Shown here piece by piece: positions 1 through 11,885 of a DNA stretch of 64,000 nucleotides. Each line of letters begins with the position of its first letter. Position 1 is the stretch's first letter. Both the position numbers and the translations under genes were made by a program. Source of the stretch: Litoditis marina (taxonomy: Eukaryota > Nematoda > Chromadorea > Rhabditida > Rhabditidae). The notes beneath the pieces were generated by a model. The model was not told the DNA's origin. It saw nothing but the letters and a program-made list of their open reading frames with translations, and searched no databases. The stretch lies in assembly GCA_964036275.1 (NCBI GenBank), contig OZ038437.1, positions 12,093,138 to 12,157,137 on the forward strand. The letters are read 5' to 3'.

Positions 1-286
1 ACTTTTCAAACTTTACTCACCAACCCCAAGAAAAATCTTTAAACAATCGCCTTTAAAAACTCTACAACTTATACATTTTCTCTAACGATTACATAACCTC
101 TAAACAATTACCTGTTCATTGATAAGAAACTTCGAAAAGTCCTTTTTCCAACCTATCATTGCTACTTTCTCGAATTGAACTTCAATAACCTGAAAAGTTT
201 AGGTAGGTTCCGGTGTGACTTCTCAACTTTTCACGGCGACGAGCTAAATGACCACCCCAGGACCGGAGCAACTTAATCAGGTAGGA

Positions 287-627
287 TATAGTCGTCGCCA
301 ACGGAAAGGCGGGGAGGGTTACTGTATATCTCACATTCCGCTGTGTACGCACACATATCTTCGATTCCAAAGCCTGTCAGTTTGTGCTCTAATAGCGCAG
401 TGGTTAGCGCTCTGCTACAAAACTTTTGCTCGCAGGTTCGATTCCGGCAAGAGACAGAAATTTATAAATTGGCACATTCCGCTGTGTACGCACACATATC
501 TTCGATTCCAAAGCCTGTCAGTTTGTGCTCTAATAGCGCAGTGGTTAGCGCTCTGCTACAAAACTTTTGCTCGCAGGTTCGATTCCGGCAAGAGACAGAC
601 ATTTATAAATTTGGCACTCACTATATA
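287..627 (+). repeat. tRNA-like terminal-repeat element, copy 1, with internal duplication
   Basis: This copy starts with TATAGTCGTCGCC and ends with CACTCACTATATA. It carries a tRNA-like segment with a Pol III A box (TAGCGCAGTGG) and B box (GGTTCGATTCC). A 141-bp internal block (about 332-472) is repeated in tandem (473-613), so this copy holds two tRNA-like segments. It is one of ten copies in the window. The two near-identical open frames across it are a by-product of the duplication. Confidence 0.8.
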
Positions 628-2216
628 CGGCGTACGTGATTTGGTCGCATTCCAAATCACCCACTTCCTTATAATGTTATCTTAAACTTGCGGCGTTCCA
701 GTCTCTCCAAAACATCATGAGATACCTCATGAGCAACATTTCATGAACAAAAGATGAGATGTTATTGATTGCTATGCTACAACATTATAAGTTTGCGGTA
801 GATCATGAATAGTTCATGAGACTCTCATGAGGAATTCATACAAACTTCCTCATGAGTTTGGAAAGCTTGCTACGCCGCCTCTCTTCTCCCATCGAATCTA
901 AGAGATAGTGTGGAAGAAGAGAGACGCAGGATGGCATTAATCTTTCGGGATCTTCCTGCACACTTTGTCTGGAATGATGTGATCAATCAATAATGTATCG
1001 TTTCACAAAATTTCATTCATGTCGTTGCTCATCGGACTAACCTTCAAAAGAGCCCGTTTCTCTTTGATTTTTAAGTTTAATTGGAATTTCCAGCAAATTT
1101 TGGGGTCATATATGCGTTGAAATTTCATTGTGACACAATGTTTCACTTTTTAAGAAAAATCATGCAAATCAAACTGAACTGTTAGTCCATTTCACAGTTA
1201 CGTGAAACATGTTAAACACAGCAGAAGTCAGAAACGTGTATGACAGAATGCACGATGCCTCATTAGTGACTATTCAACTTACCTCTAGTATATAGAGAAA
1301 CCCCCTCAAGTAATTATATTGTGTGATTCGAAGGATCTCTTGAAAATGACTCACACCAGCAGTTTTTCATTCCTATCACTTCCGACTGCAACGAAACGCA
1401 CACTAAAAAATTTTTATATTGGCATTTTTATAACTATGAAATGATTCATGCACTCAGACTTCTTTGTACAATGGCGGTGTTAATGTTTGGTCTAGTCGAA
1501 ATGTTTCTTTTTTATGCAAAATTAACTGATATCAAATGAAGATACTGAAAGCTTTATTTTTAACTGATTGACTAAATTCAATCAATAATCTTCATTTTTC
1601 TCGTTCAGCACTATTTCTCACACGAAATCATTATCTGAGTTGTAGATTCTTTTAAAATACTTACATACCTCAAAACTTGCATTCTATTATAGAATCGATT
1701 TATTGATTGATATTCAATCAATAACCCTACATTCACATCTTATAGCACTATTTCTCACATGAAATGCAATGATTATCAGAGTCACAGTTCCCCAGTAGAT
1801 AAGATGTGTTATCATCCTAGCATCGTGCCGTAGCTTGCACATAACTTTCGCCGCTTTATAACTATTCATATCTTTTATATTTAGAATTCGCGAATGGGTT
1901 ACTTTCGGAACAAATTTCGCCTTTTTATAACTATCAATATGTTTTGTATTTTTTTGTAGATGGTCTTTGCTCAACATTCTTTTATTGAGAATTGCGTGTA
2001 CGCTACGTTATAAAATACTTCAACCACATGTTGCCTGCTAGAAACTTCGAAACAATCGAGTTCTTGGGTGATGAAGAGATGAAGAAAATAAAGTGATGAG
2101 TAACCAAAAGCCTCTCGTAAAGATTGAGTACCATTGAATGGAAAACAACACGTTTATCTATGCGTGGTCACGTTTCACGTAACTTTTCCTATCACTAGTA
2201 CTTTAACTGGTTCCAG
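628..2216. other. upstream flank without a recognised gene
   Basis: No supported exon was found here. The stretch holds direct ATGAG/CTCAT-rich inverted words near 715-860 and a diverged fragment of the GACGCAGGATGG hairpin family near 865-960. Positions 1560-1760 contain a decayed tandem duplication, recognised by a shared block ending GCACTATTTCTCACA. The 5' exons of the zinc-finger gene to the right may lie here or beyond the window, but I could not identify them. Confidence 0.4.
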
Positions 2217-2369
2217 ATGTTACGCGCGATGATGCGCTCGCTGGGCGACTCGGCGCTACGCGACGCGACCAAAAAAGAGGTGGAACTATTTTCGGGAGAA
2301 AGCAAGGGACCATTTCGTGTAAAGGAATTTGGGAGCCGACGCGTCGGAGGGCGAGAACCAGGTTACGGT
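2217..2369 (+). CDS. possible 5' exon of the FOG-like gene (PR-like segment?)
   Basis: A GC-rich island follows a TTCCAG acceptor and is open in two frames. One frame starts with ATG directly at the acceptor. The other contains ATRRDQKRGGTIFG, which loosely resembles the start of PR/SET-like domains found at the N-terminus of FOG and PRDM proteins (inference). Possible donors lie near 2361 and 2365. Neither frame joins in phase to the next supported exon at 3408, so either an exon is missing between them or this is not part of the gene. Treat it as a candidate only. Confidence 0.3.
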
Positions 2370-3100
2370 AGGTTATTAGAGCAGATTCACTGAGTTGTTT
2401 GTTTATCCATTCATTCTGTTACATAAACATCAAAGAAAACTTGAACCTACAACTTTCTGATCTATGCAAATGCGAGAACGTTCAACTCTCAGAAATTTTC
2501 TCGACACCCTTAGCTAGGTTCAAAGCGAAGTTTGCGAGTTAGTTCTTCACGCGTTTTCCAAATTAGTTCATACGAGAAAGTGTGATCTTCTCGAAAATTC
2601 ACTTTTTTCTCGCTAAGATTCTTTGAAATATCGATTTTGATTCAAATTTATTGATTCCAATAATCGATGATTTGGATGACGGAACACCGAATCGTCTCAT
2701 GGGGCACGCCCTTTTCGCTTGTTTACATTGTTGCACTGATTGGATGAAATCATCCATTTCGAAATCAATTAAAAAGTAACCTTAAAGAACTACTCAAATT
2801 AGAATTTGTTATAAATTAGAGGTAAAACGGTGACGTGAAACGTCAAATATGTACCATAAGAAACAATCAGAAATCATTAAAATAAGTTTACTAAAACTTC
2901 TGCTAGTGAATGCAGAAGTTACGTGAAATATGCGTGAAAACTTTCATCAAAAACTTCTACCAATACCCCGTTGTCGTTGCATGTGCACGTTCAGAGTACG
3001 TTGCTGCTACGTATTATCTACACTCCAATTGATACCTTTTTCTACAAATTGGTAAGGCTGATCATAATGAGTTCAGCTTCATAGAACATCTCCGGTGTCC

Positions 3101-3330
3101 TTGCCATTCCTACTGAGACCTCGGCAACGTGCCAACAAAATTTCCAGGTGGCTTTTTGCCATGTTCCTGTTTTCCAAAACACTAAAAACCTTTCTGGGCG
3201 GCAGATAACCTTCGTTACGACACGTCGGTAGACATTCTTTTCATAAAACCTGTTAATTTTATGAAATACATTCATTCGAAGTTTCATTGGCACGCTGCCA
3301 AAGTCTCAGTGGGAATGAAACAAACTATAG
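3101..3330. mobile_element. MITE-like element family A, copy 1
   Basis: An inverted-repeat element whose left part has CATTCCTACTGAGACC then GGCAACGTGCCAA, and whose right part has GGCACGCTGCC then AGTCTCAGTGGGAATGAAA, ending CAAACTATAG. The same structure occurs at 33300-33532 and 51025-51259. No transposase is encoded, so it is non-autonomous. The left border is blurred. Confidence 0.7.
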
Positions 3331-3407
3331 TCCTTCCTCTGAGATACTGGGCCTATTCCGAGATCAAACGACACATTTTTTATTATTTCTATTTGCAAGT
3401 TTTCCAG

Positions 3408-6400
3408 TTACTCGACCAAGTTGGTCAGGCGCATCACTTCGAGTTCTCACCAGATGACGTCATTCTAAGAAGAATTCGACCTTGCGCAGACGCACGGCTC
3501 GCCAATTGTGTTGTTCTCAATATTGGTAAGTTTCCTGTTAATTTTATTGATTGAAAATTAAAAGACAGGAGGAACAGAAAGATACAGTATACCACCCATA
3601 CACGCAAAGTGACCTAATTATAATTGTAGCTTGATCGCAATACACGAGTGGGTGACGATTAAGCTCAAACACATTGGGCGGCTGTCTCCTGTTCAAAACT
3701 GTAAGCATTTATTTTCTCCAATTCTGCACAACCACAGTTTATTTATGTGGACTCTTCATGGTGAGACTTTGAACTTCGTGGTGATGTTCTAACTTGAGTT
3801 ATATGTTGTAGCTTAATGCTTTTTAGCCTAATCGTCACCCACTCCGCCATCTTTAGTCGTTGCCAACTAGGGTTGTTAGAATTGGAATTGGAATTGGAAT
3901 TGGAATTGATAGAATTGAGATAATCATCAAAAAGAATTGCAATTCCAATTCTTTTTGTCGGTCTAAAAGAATTGGAATTGCAATTCCAATTCTTTTGTTT
4001 GTCGAAAATGGTTGGAATTGCAATTCCAATTCTTTTGTATGTCAAAAAATTTCTGGACTTGCAATTCCAATTCTTTCGTATATCAGAACAACTGGAATTG
4101 GAATTGGAATTGACTTGATTTTCTCTCAAAATTGATTCAGAATTGATTTACAATTCCATGCTGTTATTCCTTGTTCATTACCAAATTACCATTGTTCCTA
4201 ATGTCTCTCGTTCAATGGAACCAAAGTGAACATTGTTTATCTTCGTTTCTTGAAAAAAAAAACTGACATGAAGTTGGAAACACAGTCAATTCTAATCAAT
4301 TCCAATCAATTCCAATCAATTCCAATGGAATTGGAATTAAAAATCTGAGATTTCGAGGAATTGATCGGAATTGGAATTGGAATTGAGCAGTTTTTGAAAA
4401 TCTAAAAGAATTGGAATTGAGTGGTTTTGCGAATTGCAAAAGAATTGGAATTGGAATTGAGTGGTTTTCGAGAATTGAAAAAGAATTGGGATTGGAATTG
4501 AGTGGTTTTTGAGAAACGAAAAAGAATTGGAATTGGAATTGACTTGATTTTTGGAATTGATTAACAACCCTATTGCCAACGGAGAGGCGGGAGAGTACTG
4601 TATATCTCACTTTCTGCTGTGTACGGACACATGTCTTCGATTCCAAAGCTTCCCGGCTATGTGTTCTCTTAGCGCAATGGTTAGCGCCTTGCTACGATTA
4701 GTTTGCTCGCAGGTTCGATTCTAGCGCGAGACAAAAATTTATAAATTTGGTACCCTCTGAATATAGGCTTGTTCTCGGAAAAGGTGAGCAACCCTGAAAC
4801 GCAGCGCATGAAATTTCTACGACGTTGTTTCAATTTCCTCCTGTAGCAGATGTTTGGTCCAATTCCCGCCTTATAGGAAATCACAAAAAACTGATATACC
4901 ATGAACTTCGCTATTATTATTTTTGAGCCCATATGTATAACATTTGTACATTTCTCTCTGTTTGACGTAATATTTCCGCTGACATTGGAGATATGATAGT
5001 GATAAGGATGGCTTATCTCACATGCGGCATGTGTTGTAGCTGAAGTATAGTTCGAACAGAACTAGTTAATGGTATTGATTTTCGTAACTGAAAGTGGGCA
5101 AAGAAAAAAAAAATAAATCTTTGTTGTTTTCGTACCTTTTTGTCCAGCGTGAATCACCATGTTCAAATAAACTGTTTCGACTAGAGAACGTCGCTTGCTC
5201 TGCTGGAAACTTAGAGATTCTGCTGTGTTGTAGTATTGGTTAGCATTGAAGTTGTAGTTTGATCGCAAAAAACTTCATTACTAAGACTACACCGCTGCTG
5301 TTCGATATGATGAAGGGATAAAGAATCAATTATTCTAGAACCTCGAGTATTCTGATTTCAAGACCCAGTACTTCTGTAGTGTGTTAAACATAGTGAACCT
5401 CAACACAAGAGAAGCATGAATGAATTGAAGTTAATTTAGATCTGTAACCTGACGTGATATATTGCAGCTCGCAAAATTTGAAGAATACAGTGATGGATGA
5501 ATTTTTATACAAATTTTCGTTTTATTACTTTGTTTATACTTCCTTCCGCAGACTACACCGAATGTTTGATATGATAAAAAGATAAGGAATCATTCATTCT
5601 GGGACCTCGTCTAATCGAAAAGATAACGAACATATGAACACAAACAACGAACGCGCTTGTATTCGCAGCGAAAACTAGAAATCGATAATTATTTAATGAA
5701 CACACTAAAGTTATAGTTCTCAGTTGAGTTGAAATGAGCCGAGTACTTTGTAAGGTTGGGGTTGGTGGGGGGCTTAAGTATAACCATTCTTCCATTTTCT
5801 TCTCACTCCGGTTCGTTCCATCAATTATTCCGGGAGCTCGTCTTTTTAGAGAAGTTACCAACATATATTAACACAAACAACGAACGCGCTTGTATTTGCA
5901 GCGAGAACTGAAAATCAATAATCATTTAATGAACTAAATATGAGTTGCGGGCTAAGTTTGGACTGAATTTATATTTTTCAAGTAATCGAAAGGATACCAA
6001 CATTCGTTGTTAATTTTCATGTTTTATGTTAATTGTCATGTCTCATAATGTTAACATTCGGTGTCGGAACATTAACACCGAACGCACTCCAATTCGCAGA
6101 AAAACTGGAAGTCGATAATCATGTAATTGCGGAGAAATGTTTTACATACTAAAATTGAATGTAAGATGGATGCCCTAGGCTTCACAATAAACGACACCAG
6201 TTTTCGAAATTGAAGTTAAGTTCTGCTGTGCTCAACGCTGCTCATGAAAACTTCAATGAAAAATGGAAAACAATTAGATTGCAATGGTTTATTACATTAT
6301 TGTATTTTTCAGACAGTATTCTGCAACTGGTGGTTACCAGAGACGTTTTCAAAGACGAGCCACTTCTAGCGGCTTTTCTCACTCAGCAAATTCCCTCAAC

Positions 6401-6791
6401 CAATAGAGACAAAGAAACAGAAAAACGTGAGTTTGAGAAAATAAATATAATTATTTTAAAGACAATACAACCTAAAATCAAAATTAAAGTGGGAGATATT
6501 ACTGTCATTTTGTAGCTACATATAAAAACCGAAAACCGTGAGTCTAACTCTTAGAACAATTATACTTTCAATTTACAACCAAAAGAGACAATAAAATAGA
6601 GAAACGTGAGTTTGTGAAAGAATCGTTTGTGAAAAACCACAACTCTCAAACGTGATTAATAGGTATTGATTGATTTCCATTTCCAGGTTTCGTTTGTCCC
6701 TCGTGTCAGTTGGCAAAATTCAACTGCCTGGAGAATCTGACCGCTCATCAACAGTTCTATTGTCAGAAGAGAGAGGAAGCGGGTGAGTCTC

Positions 6792-6826
<35 letters not shown>

Positions 6827-9800
6827 TTTTCTCCCTCTTTCTCTTTCTTTCTTCTCTCACACTATCTCTTCGTCATTCTATCTCTATGTATTTCTTTTTT
6901 CTTCTTTCTCTCCTTCTCTCTTCCGTCCGCCTACTCTCTCCCTCTATCTCTCGCTCTCTTTCTCTACATTTCACTCTCTTCCTCTCTATCTATCACTCTC
7001 TACTCTTTCTCTCTCTGTCAAACTTTGTGATTGCGAGAGATCCTATGTGATGATAACCTCCCAATCAATAGGCTTCTTCTTCTAGTTTATTCGAAATCTT
7101 CCCTGCTCTTTCCTTATCTCCCCAACACATCTCTTTATCTCTGCTATCTCTCCCCTTTCCCACTATCTACCTCATACACAAAGATTGCGATGCATTTAAC
7201 TCTCGAACTGAAGTCGGAGGGGTTTTATTTTTTCAAGTCCATACAAGTAAAACTTGCAAAACACAGCAGAATTATAGAACGTGCAATAGTGAAGTAGACA
7301 CTGTGTGCTAACTAGGTGTCATGGTGGTGAAAAACGTATAAGTTTGTCTATGTCAAGTTTCTGTTTCAAAAGTAAATTTTTTTGCGAAAAAAATTTGCGT
7401 CATCACGTAATCTTAAAACGAAAATTTGAGTCACACACAAAATTATGAAGTGAATAAGACCTTTTTTAAATCTAAGAATTTATATCATTCAATTTAAATC
7501 TAAAAATGAGAATTAAGATGAGTGTTAAATGGCGAATAAATCTATTCTATTCCATTCTATTTCTATGTAACGCGTTCAATGTCGTTCACCCGTTCAAAGC
7601 CTGTCAATACGGTATCTTGCTCAATCTCGCCAGCGTTTGTAGTTTGGTCCCGTTGATGTTCGGTCGACATCCGTAATTTGTGATGTGTATCGAGCTTGAA
7701 CTGCATTTTTGATATGGTCATCCCCTTTGATCAATCTTTTCCAGCGTCCCCCCTAATTCTGCCGACGCTCTGCCCGTCTAGCGCCCTCTCGTTTCCTAAT
7801 GTTCTGCTGCTCCCTCTCGCCTACCACGACCAGCCACAGACTGACTTGGTGCAGGTACGAGTTTACAAAATTCTGAATTTAAAAAAAACTTTTTGTTCAA
7901 AATGAAAATACTAGAATGGAATAAATTTGAATGGATTTCTCGATGGAACACGTGACTTTCCACATGATATGTCGCACTCCAAAAGAGTAAATGAAAAGAA
8001 AAGTCGAAAAAGGGGTATGTTTATAGTTAATCGTCTTACTATGCATTTCGCGATGAAAACCGAGCAAACCATTACTTTTACACGATGAACTGAATAAAGA
8101 GCTAGTTGTACACAATCATGTTTTCAAGAACTGTGCACAGCAGAAAATTTAAGCTACCGTACCCAAACATGTCTCCGGGCAGCTACAGTAATCTACTGTT
8201 TCAGCTTCTTGGCCCGCCCCAAACTGTTGTGCCCGTTGCTGTTGGCAGAAACGCTGCTCCCCTCACCAACCCCCTCATTTTACAGGTAATCGATGGATTC
8301 TTGAAAAATCAATAACTATGATCTAAATTGACTACTAATGCAAGATATTTTTGAGAGCACCACGATAGCGTAGTAGTTTAGCAACTGTTAGATTAATTTC
8401 AAACGTTCATCGAAGTACACTAAGAAGCACGACGCATCCACCGTGGAATGGTGTCTTTCATTCGGTATGTGAATTTTCAGAAAACCTTTTATTTGAAAAT
8501 GTATTCATCGAAAACTTAATGTTTTAGAGTTTCAGAGAGCAAATTGTTTCATTCATCAAATTAATCCAACAAATAACTTTTCACTTTCCAGAGAGGCCTG
8601 TGTACGGCCGTGACACTCCCATCTTCTCTACAGTACTCCGTTGGAGGCGTGTCTGTCAGTCTGCCAATTGTTAATTCGGATAGGTGAGTGGTATAGTCGT
8701 CGCCAATGGAAAGGAGGGAGAGTACTGTATATCTCACTTTCCGCTGTGTACGCACACATGTCTTTGATTCCAAAGACATCCGCTTTCGTCTTCTAGTAGC
8801 GCAGTGGTTAGCGCTCTGCCACTATATAGCTTTTTTCACTCCTACTGAGACTCCTACAGTATGATTAGACAACTCTCATACCATTTGAATCACGTTAGTT
8901 GTTTGGAAAGTTCGCAATTATCCATTCAGATAAGTGAGTATTTCTGTATAATTGAATTCTTATGTATTGGGGTAGTCAAAGAGGAACTAGAAGCTTGACT
9001 CGTAACTCGAACATTGTAAGCCGATTATCAACCCTAATAGGTACCAAAAATGGTCAATCTATGACTAAGTCTGGCCTTCTTTGCGTAGTGTCATTCAAGA
9101 AATGAAGGAAACAATTATGAGTTATCTCGCATTTGAAATTATTGATCTACCGATCAGTTCGATTCCTGCTTCATTTGAAGAATACGTAACCAAGCATTTC
9201 ACTAGTGTTATTTCTCAGTCCTTCCACCTCTTCCGCTGGTCTTCTGAAGCGGGTTTCCGAGAGAAGTTCTTCGACTCCACTCGATTTATCACGGAAGAGG
9301 TCAAAGGTCGAGGTGGTAGAGGAGAAGACGATTCCCTCTCCGCACAAGGTACTTTTTTTGTTATGAGAGAAAAGTAGGAGAGAGAGAGAGAGAGAAAGAG
9401 AGACACAAAGAGAGAGGACAGACTAGCATTAATCAATTTTGAGCGTTCTCAATAAGGTTCCCGCATGTGTTTGACTGTGACCAAACATTTCACTAGTATT
9501 TTACCCACTTTATTTCAGGCCTCCTCCTCCGAACTAGAAAAGCCGTTAGTATGCTGCTATGATAGAGTGATCCCGTAAAACTTTAAAACAACATCAACAA
9601 ACTTTGACACGTTTCACGTGACCAAACAATTCACTAGTATGTTCACCCAATTCATTGCAGGCCTCTTCCTCCGAGATAGAAAAGCCGTTCGTATGTACGT
9701 GTGGCGTGGCGTTTTCAGCTGAAAACACCCTGAATGCCCACAAACAATACTACTGTAAAAACGTGGAACGGAACGAGGAACATAGAGAACCGGTCAAGAA

Positions 9801-11885
9801 GGTTGGTAATATGTGACCCCGTTTAAAAAAAGGTTGGACCATGGCTAATACCGGAACCCACATAGATAATACCGTAACCCATGAAACATAAAACACTGTA
9901 ACACGGATAGAAATTCGATCTACAAATAGAGTCAAGTTATATAAATTGCCTCGCTGGGATAAACGAACAAACACAGCCTGTCATTCGAAAATGATTATGC
10001 TTGAACTTCGAATTTACGGTTAAGGAACACCATAGGAGCACATCAGAAAAAGTCGAGAAACTCAAAAAACTCGAAATTCGGAAAACTCGAAATTTTTAAC
10101 TCGATTAACAACTCTAGAGCACATGTTCAGTTCCAACGAGTGAGCGAACCAGCGAACCCTTGGGACAAACTTTCCGATGCGATTTTCCACCGTAGTTTGA
10201 CGAGTGCTCGGAACGCGCTCTGTTAATCACAAATTCACGTTTCGTCGAAACTGTATTGCAACAAACCTAAAGACATAGTGTGACTACAAAAACATCAGAT
10301 TGGAGGAACGTTTGTAGCCAGCTGTCATTAAAGGATACCGGAACACAATATGAGCAAAGGTTTTGTTTTGGGCTGCTTTTAACTGTATTGAGATCAGAGA
10401 GCTGCTTTTAACTGCATTGAGATCAGAGACCACAAACAATTCGTATACTAGTTTGATCAGTTCACGTGACATTCACATGACAAGGCCGCGTGACACGCAA
10501 CGCGTCCAATCAGAAGTAGGATACAGCAGCTTTACGAGAAACCATGTTGCTCTCTGAGTACGTATGCAAGAAAATCCCGGCACCTCCATCCCATCCTGCG
10601 TCTCTTCCAATATACGCTATTTCTCTGCTCTTACATCCCGCCGGGATGTAAGAGACGAGAAATAGTGAGGAAGAGCGAGAGACGCAGGATGGGATGAAGG
10701 TGCCGGAATCTTCTAGCATACGTACTCCGATCTCATTTACCTTCAATATCCTTTTCAGTTCCCCCTGCGATGTGCGCAATGCGAGTTCGAGGCTCAATCC
10801 CACTCACAGCTATCCGTCCACGTGAGGACCATCCACAACGATATTCAGGTGGGTCAACTTATACTCTTCGTTTTGTCTGTAGTTCAACCAAATTTTAAGT
10901 GATTCACAGACAAATGCACCGCGAAACCACAACACAAATACGCTCTACGTGACTGATGACTATTTAACTTATCGTAAGACTTTTTTAGGCCTACGACAAG
11001 AAAAAACGTTCTAATCTTGTGAAAAAGTTCACGTTTCACATGAACAATCCTAGTACTTACTTTCCTTCTGAGGCCTGCGTGTGCAAGAAGTGAGATACTG
11101 GTTGAACAGTTATCACGTGAATCACGTGATACGTGTAAACTCCAATCACGTGACTATACATCGTCTTTAAAGAAACCGTTCCGCTATAATTTGAGTTTTA
11201 CGAAAAATTTAAAAAGCTCAAAAAGTTCCTTAATGTCTTCCCATAGACCATGAAAAAACTTTGTGATTGAAAGTTTGTGAAATTTGCATAACATCGAGCA
11301 ATAAAGAAGGGAACATGAACATTTTCACTGTGACGCAACTTGACTTGGTTCATTTACATCCAGATTTATTCTCATTTAGTATTCTCTAATTGTGTATTCG
11401 TATGTGATAAAGTGTTTTAAAAACAATTTTGCATTTCTATAGGCTATTTTGAGCATACCCCGTACGCAACTCCCCTATCGGTGTCATTACGTAAGCCGCT
11501 TTTCTAAGAAAACGAAGCAAGGTAGGGATATACAAGTATATATTTTTTAGAATGGTTTTTAATTTGCCATAGGATCAGATTGTTAACTCGAAAACCAAAA
11601 TTAAAGCGGGACGGATTCTTTAACAAGCCTACGACGCACAATGCATACATGTGAATCACGTGAGCAAAACACGTGATCTTACCATTTACTTCTAGTAATA
11701 AGATTTTCTAGGCTTACGTCTGTAAAGAGTGTGGCTATCGAGGGTATAGTCTGCGTGGGATCCGAAGTCACATGAGATCCCATCCCCATTTCGAACATCT
11801 CAAGTTCGATGCTTTACTGGCTCAGCATGTCGCGAAGGTCAAGGCGGAGAGAAGTACCCCCGATTCTGTTGATCTACCGGAATGA
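3408..11885 (+). CDS. FOG/ZFPM-like multi-zinc-finger transcriptional cofactor (5' end missing)
   Basis: Exons joined in phase: 3408-3525, 6313-6426, 6687-6782, 7745-7854, 8205-8285, 8592-8683, 9219-9348, 9661-9801, 10759-10848 and 11712-11885 (TGA). They give 381 residues without a start codon. The first two exons resemble a PR-like domain. Exon 6687 carries a C2HC finger (ENLTAHQQFYC). Exon 9219 carries TPLDLSRKR, matching the CtBP-binding PxDLS motif. Exon 9661 carries a second C2HC-type finger (NTLNAHKQYYC) whose first cysteines are CxC rather than CxxC. Exons 10759 and 11712 each hold one C2H2 finger. C2HC fingers ending HxxxxC, C2H2 fingers and a PxDLS motif together are typical of Friend-of-GATA cofactors, which bind GATA factors and recruit repressors in the nucleus. 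The family is inferred from motifs; another C2HC/C2H2 regulator is possible. Introns are long and repeat-filled. Confidence 0.75.
3867..4573. repeat. GAATTG hexamer array bounded by GGGTTGTTA / TAACAACCC
   Basis: Two blocks (3867-4150 and 4285-4573) of degenerate GGAATT units lie between CTAGGGTTGTTA on the left and TTAACAACCCTA on the right. Within blocks, higher-order units of about 40-50 bp repeat an inverted core such as AATTGCAATTCCAATTC. It lies in an intron of the FOG-like gene. Open frames here are low-complexity artefacts. Confidence 0.75.
4570..4766 (+). repeat. tRNA-like terminal-repeat element, copy 2
   Basis: The same ~200-bp layout: GCCAACGGAGAGGCGGGAG head, then TCTTAGCGCAATGGTTAGCG (A-box-like) and GCAGGTTCGATTC (B-box-like), then a short AT-rich tail. 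It abuts the right end of the GAATTG array directly. Confidence 0.75.
5250..6160. repeat. diverged tandem repeats of about 240 bp
   Basis: Three to four decayed copies share GACTACACCG, GATATGAT.AAGGGATAA-like words, CAACGAACGCGCTTGTATT and a terminal AATCGATAAT.AT-TTAATGAA. The clearest pair is 5630-5705 against 5855-5935. It lies in an intron of the FOG-like gene and no coding was seen. Confidence 0.55.
6784..7020. repeat. CT-rich microsatellite tract after a splice donor
   Basis: Degenerate (CT)n / (TTTCTC)n tract starting right after the GTGAGT donor of the 6687-6782 exon. All long open frames over it are Ser/Leu/Phe low-complexity artefacts. Confidence 0.85.
7915..8048 (+). repeat. dispersed repeat family G, copy 1
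   Basis: Contains CACGTGACTTTCCACAT, then TGTCGCACTCCAAAAGAGTA, then GAAAAAGGGGTATG. Related copies are at 14722-14872 (reverse) and 33536-33660. A fragment with TGTTAAATGGCGAATAAATC also lies at 7525-7560. No protein is encoded. Confidence 0.55.
8692..8829 (+). repeat. tRNA-like terminal-repeat element, copy 3, internally deleted
   Basis: The head and A-box part (TAGCGCAGTGGTTAGCGC) are present. The sequence then jumps from GCTCTGCC straight to ACTATATAG, so the B box and tail are missing while the terminal bases are kept. This suggests an internal deletion rather than 5' truncation. Confidence 0.7.
9375..9416. repeat. GA microsatellite
   Basis: A short (GA)n run shortly after the donor at the end of the 9219-9348 exon. 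Confidence 0.8.
9475..9552 (+). repeat. decayed copy of an intron end plus exon start
   Basis: About 78 bp nearly repeating 9616-9694, i.e. the last ~45 bp of the intron, the AG acceptor and the first ~33 bp of the next FOG-like exon. Both share ACCAAACA.TTCACTAGTAT and GAAAAGCCGTT. Read from the copied acceptor, the frame stays open for about 19 codons and then stops, so it looks like an inactive exon stub. Confidence 0.75.
10044..10117. repeat. CTCGAAA simple-repeat block ending TTAACAACTCTA
   Basis: Short degenerate ACTCGAAA array with the right-hand boundary found on other GGGTTGTTA-bounded blocks. The left boundary is not evident. Confidence 0.5.
10556..10728. mobile_element. MITE-like element family B, copy 1
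   Basis: Ends are inverted: GAGTACGTATGC on the left and GCATACGTACTC on the right. Inside, CATCCCATCCTGCGTCTC pairs with GAGACGCAGGATGGGATG, and a central CATCCCGCCGGGATG hairpin is present. Related elements are at 36555-36727 and 37527-37692. It is non-coding. Confidence 0.8.

Noticed and set aside
385..456. Genuine tRNA gene
   Set aside because: A and B boxes are good, but acceptor and anticodon stems do not form well and the same segment occurs in ten copies embedded in a common ~200-bp element.
248..685. 145-codon frame with a duplicated peptide
   Set aside because: It covers the duplicated tRNA-like element; the repeated peptide reflects the 141-bp DNA duplication.
9081..9218. Longer exon frame starting near 9081 in the FOG-like gene
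   Set aside because: Its frame differs from the one giving PLDLS and phase agreement; the acceptor at 9218 joins perfectly with neighbours on both sides.
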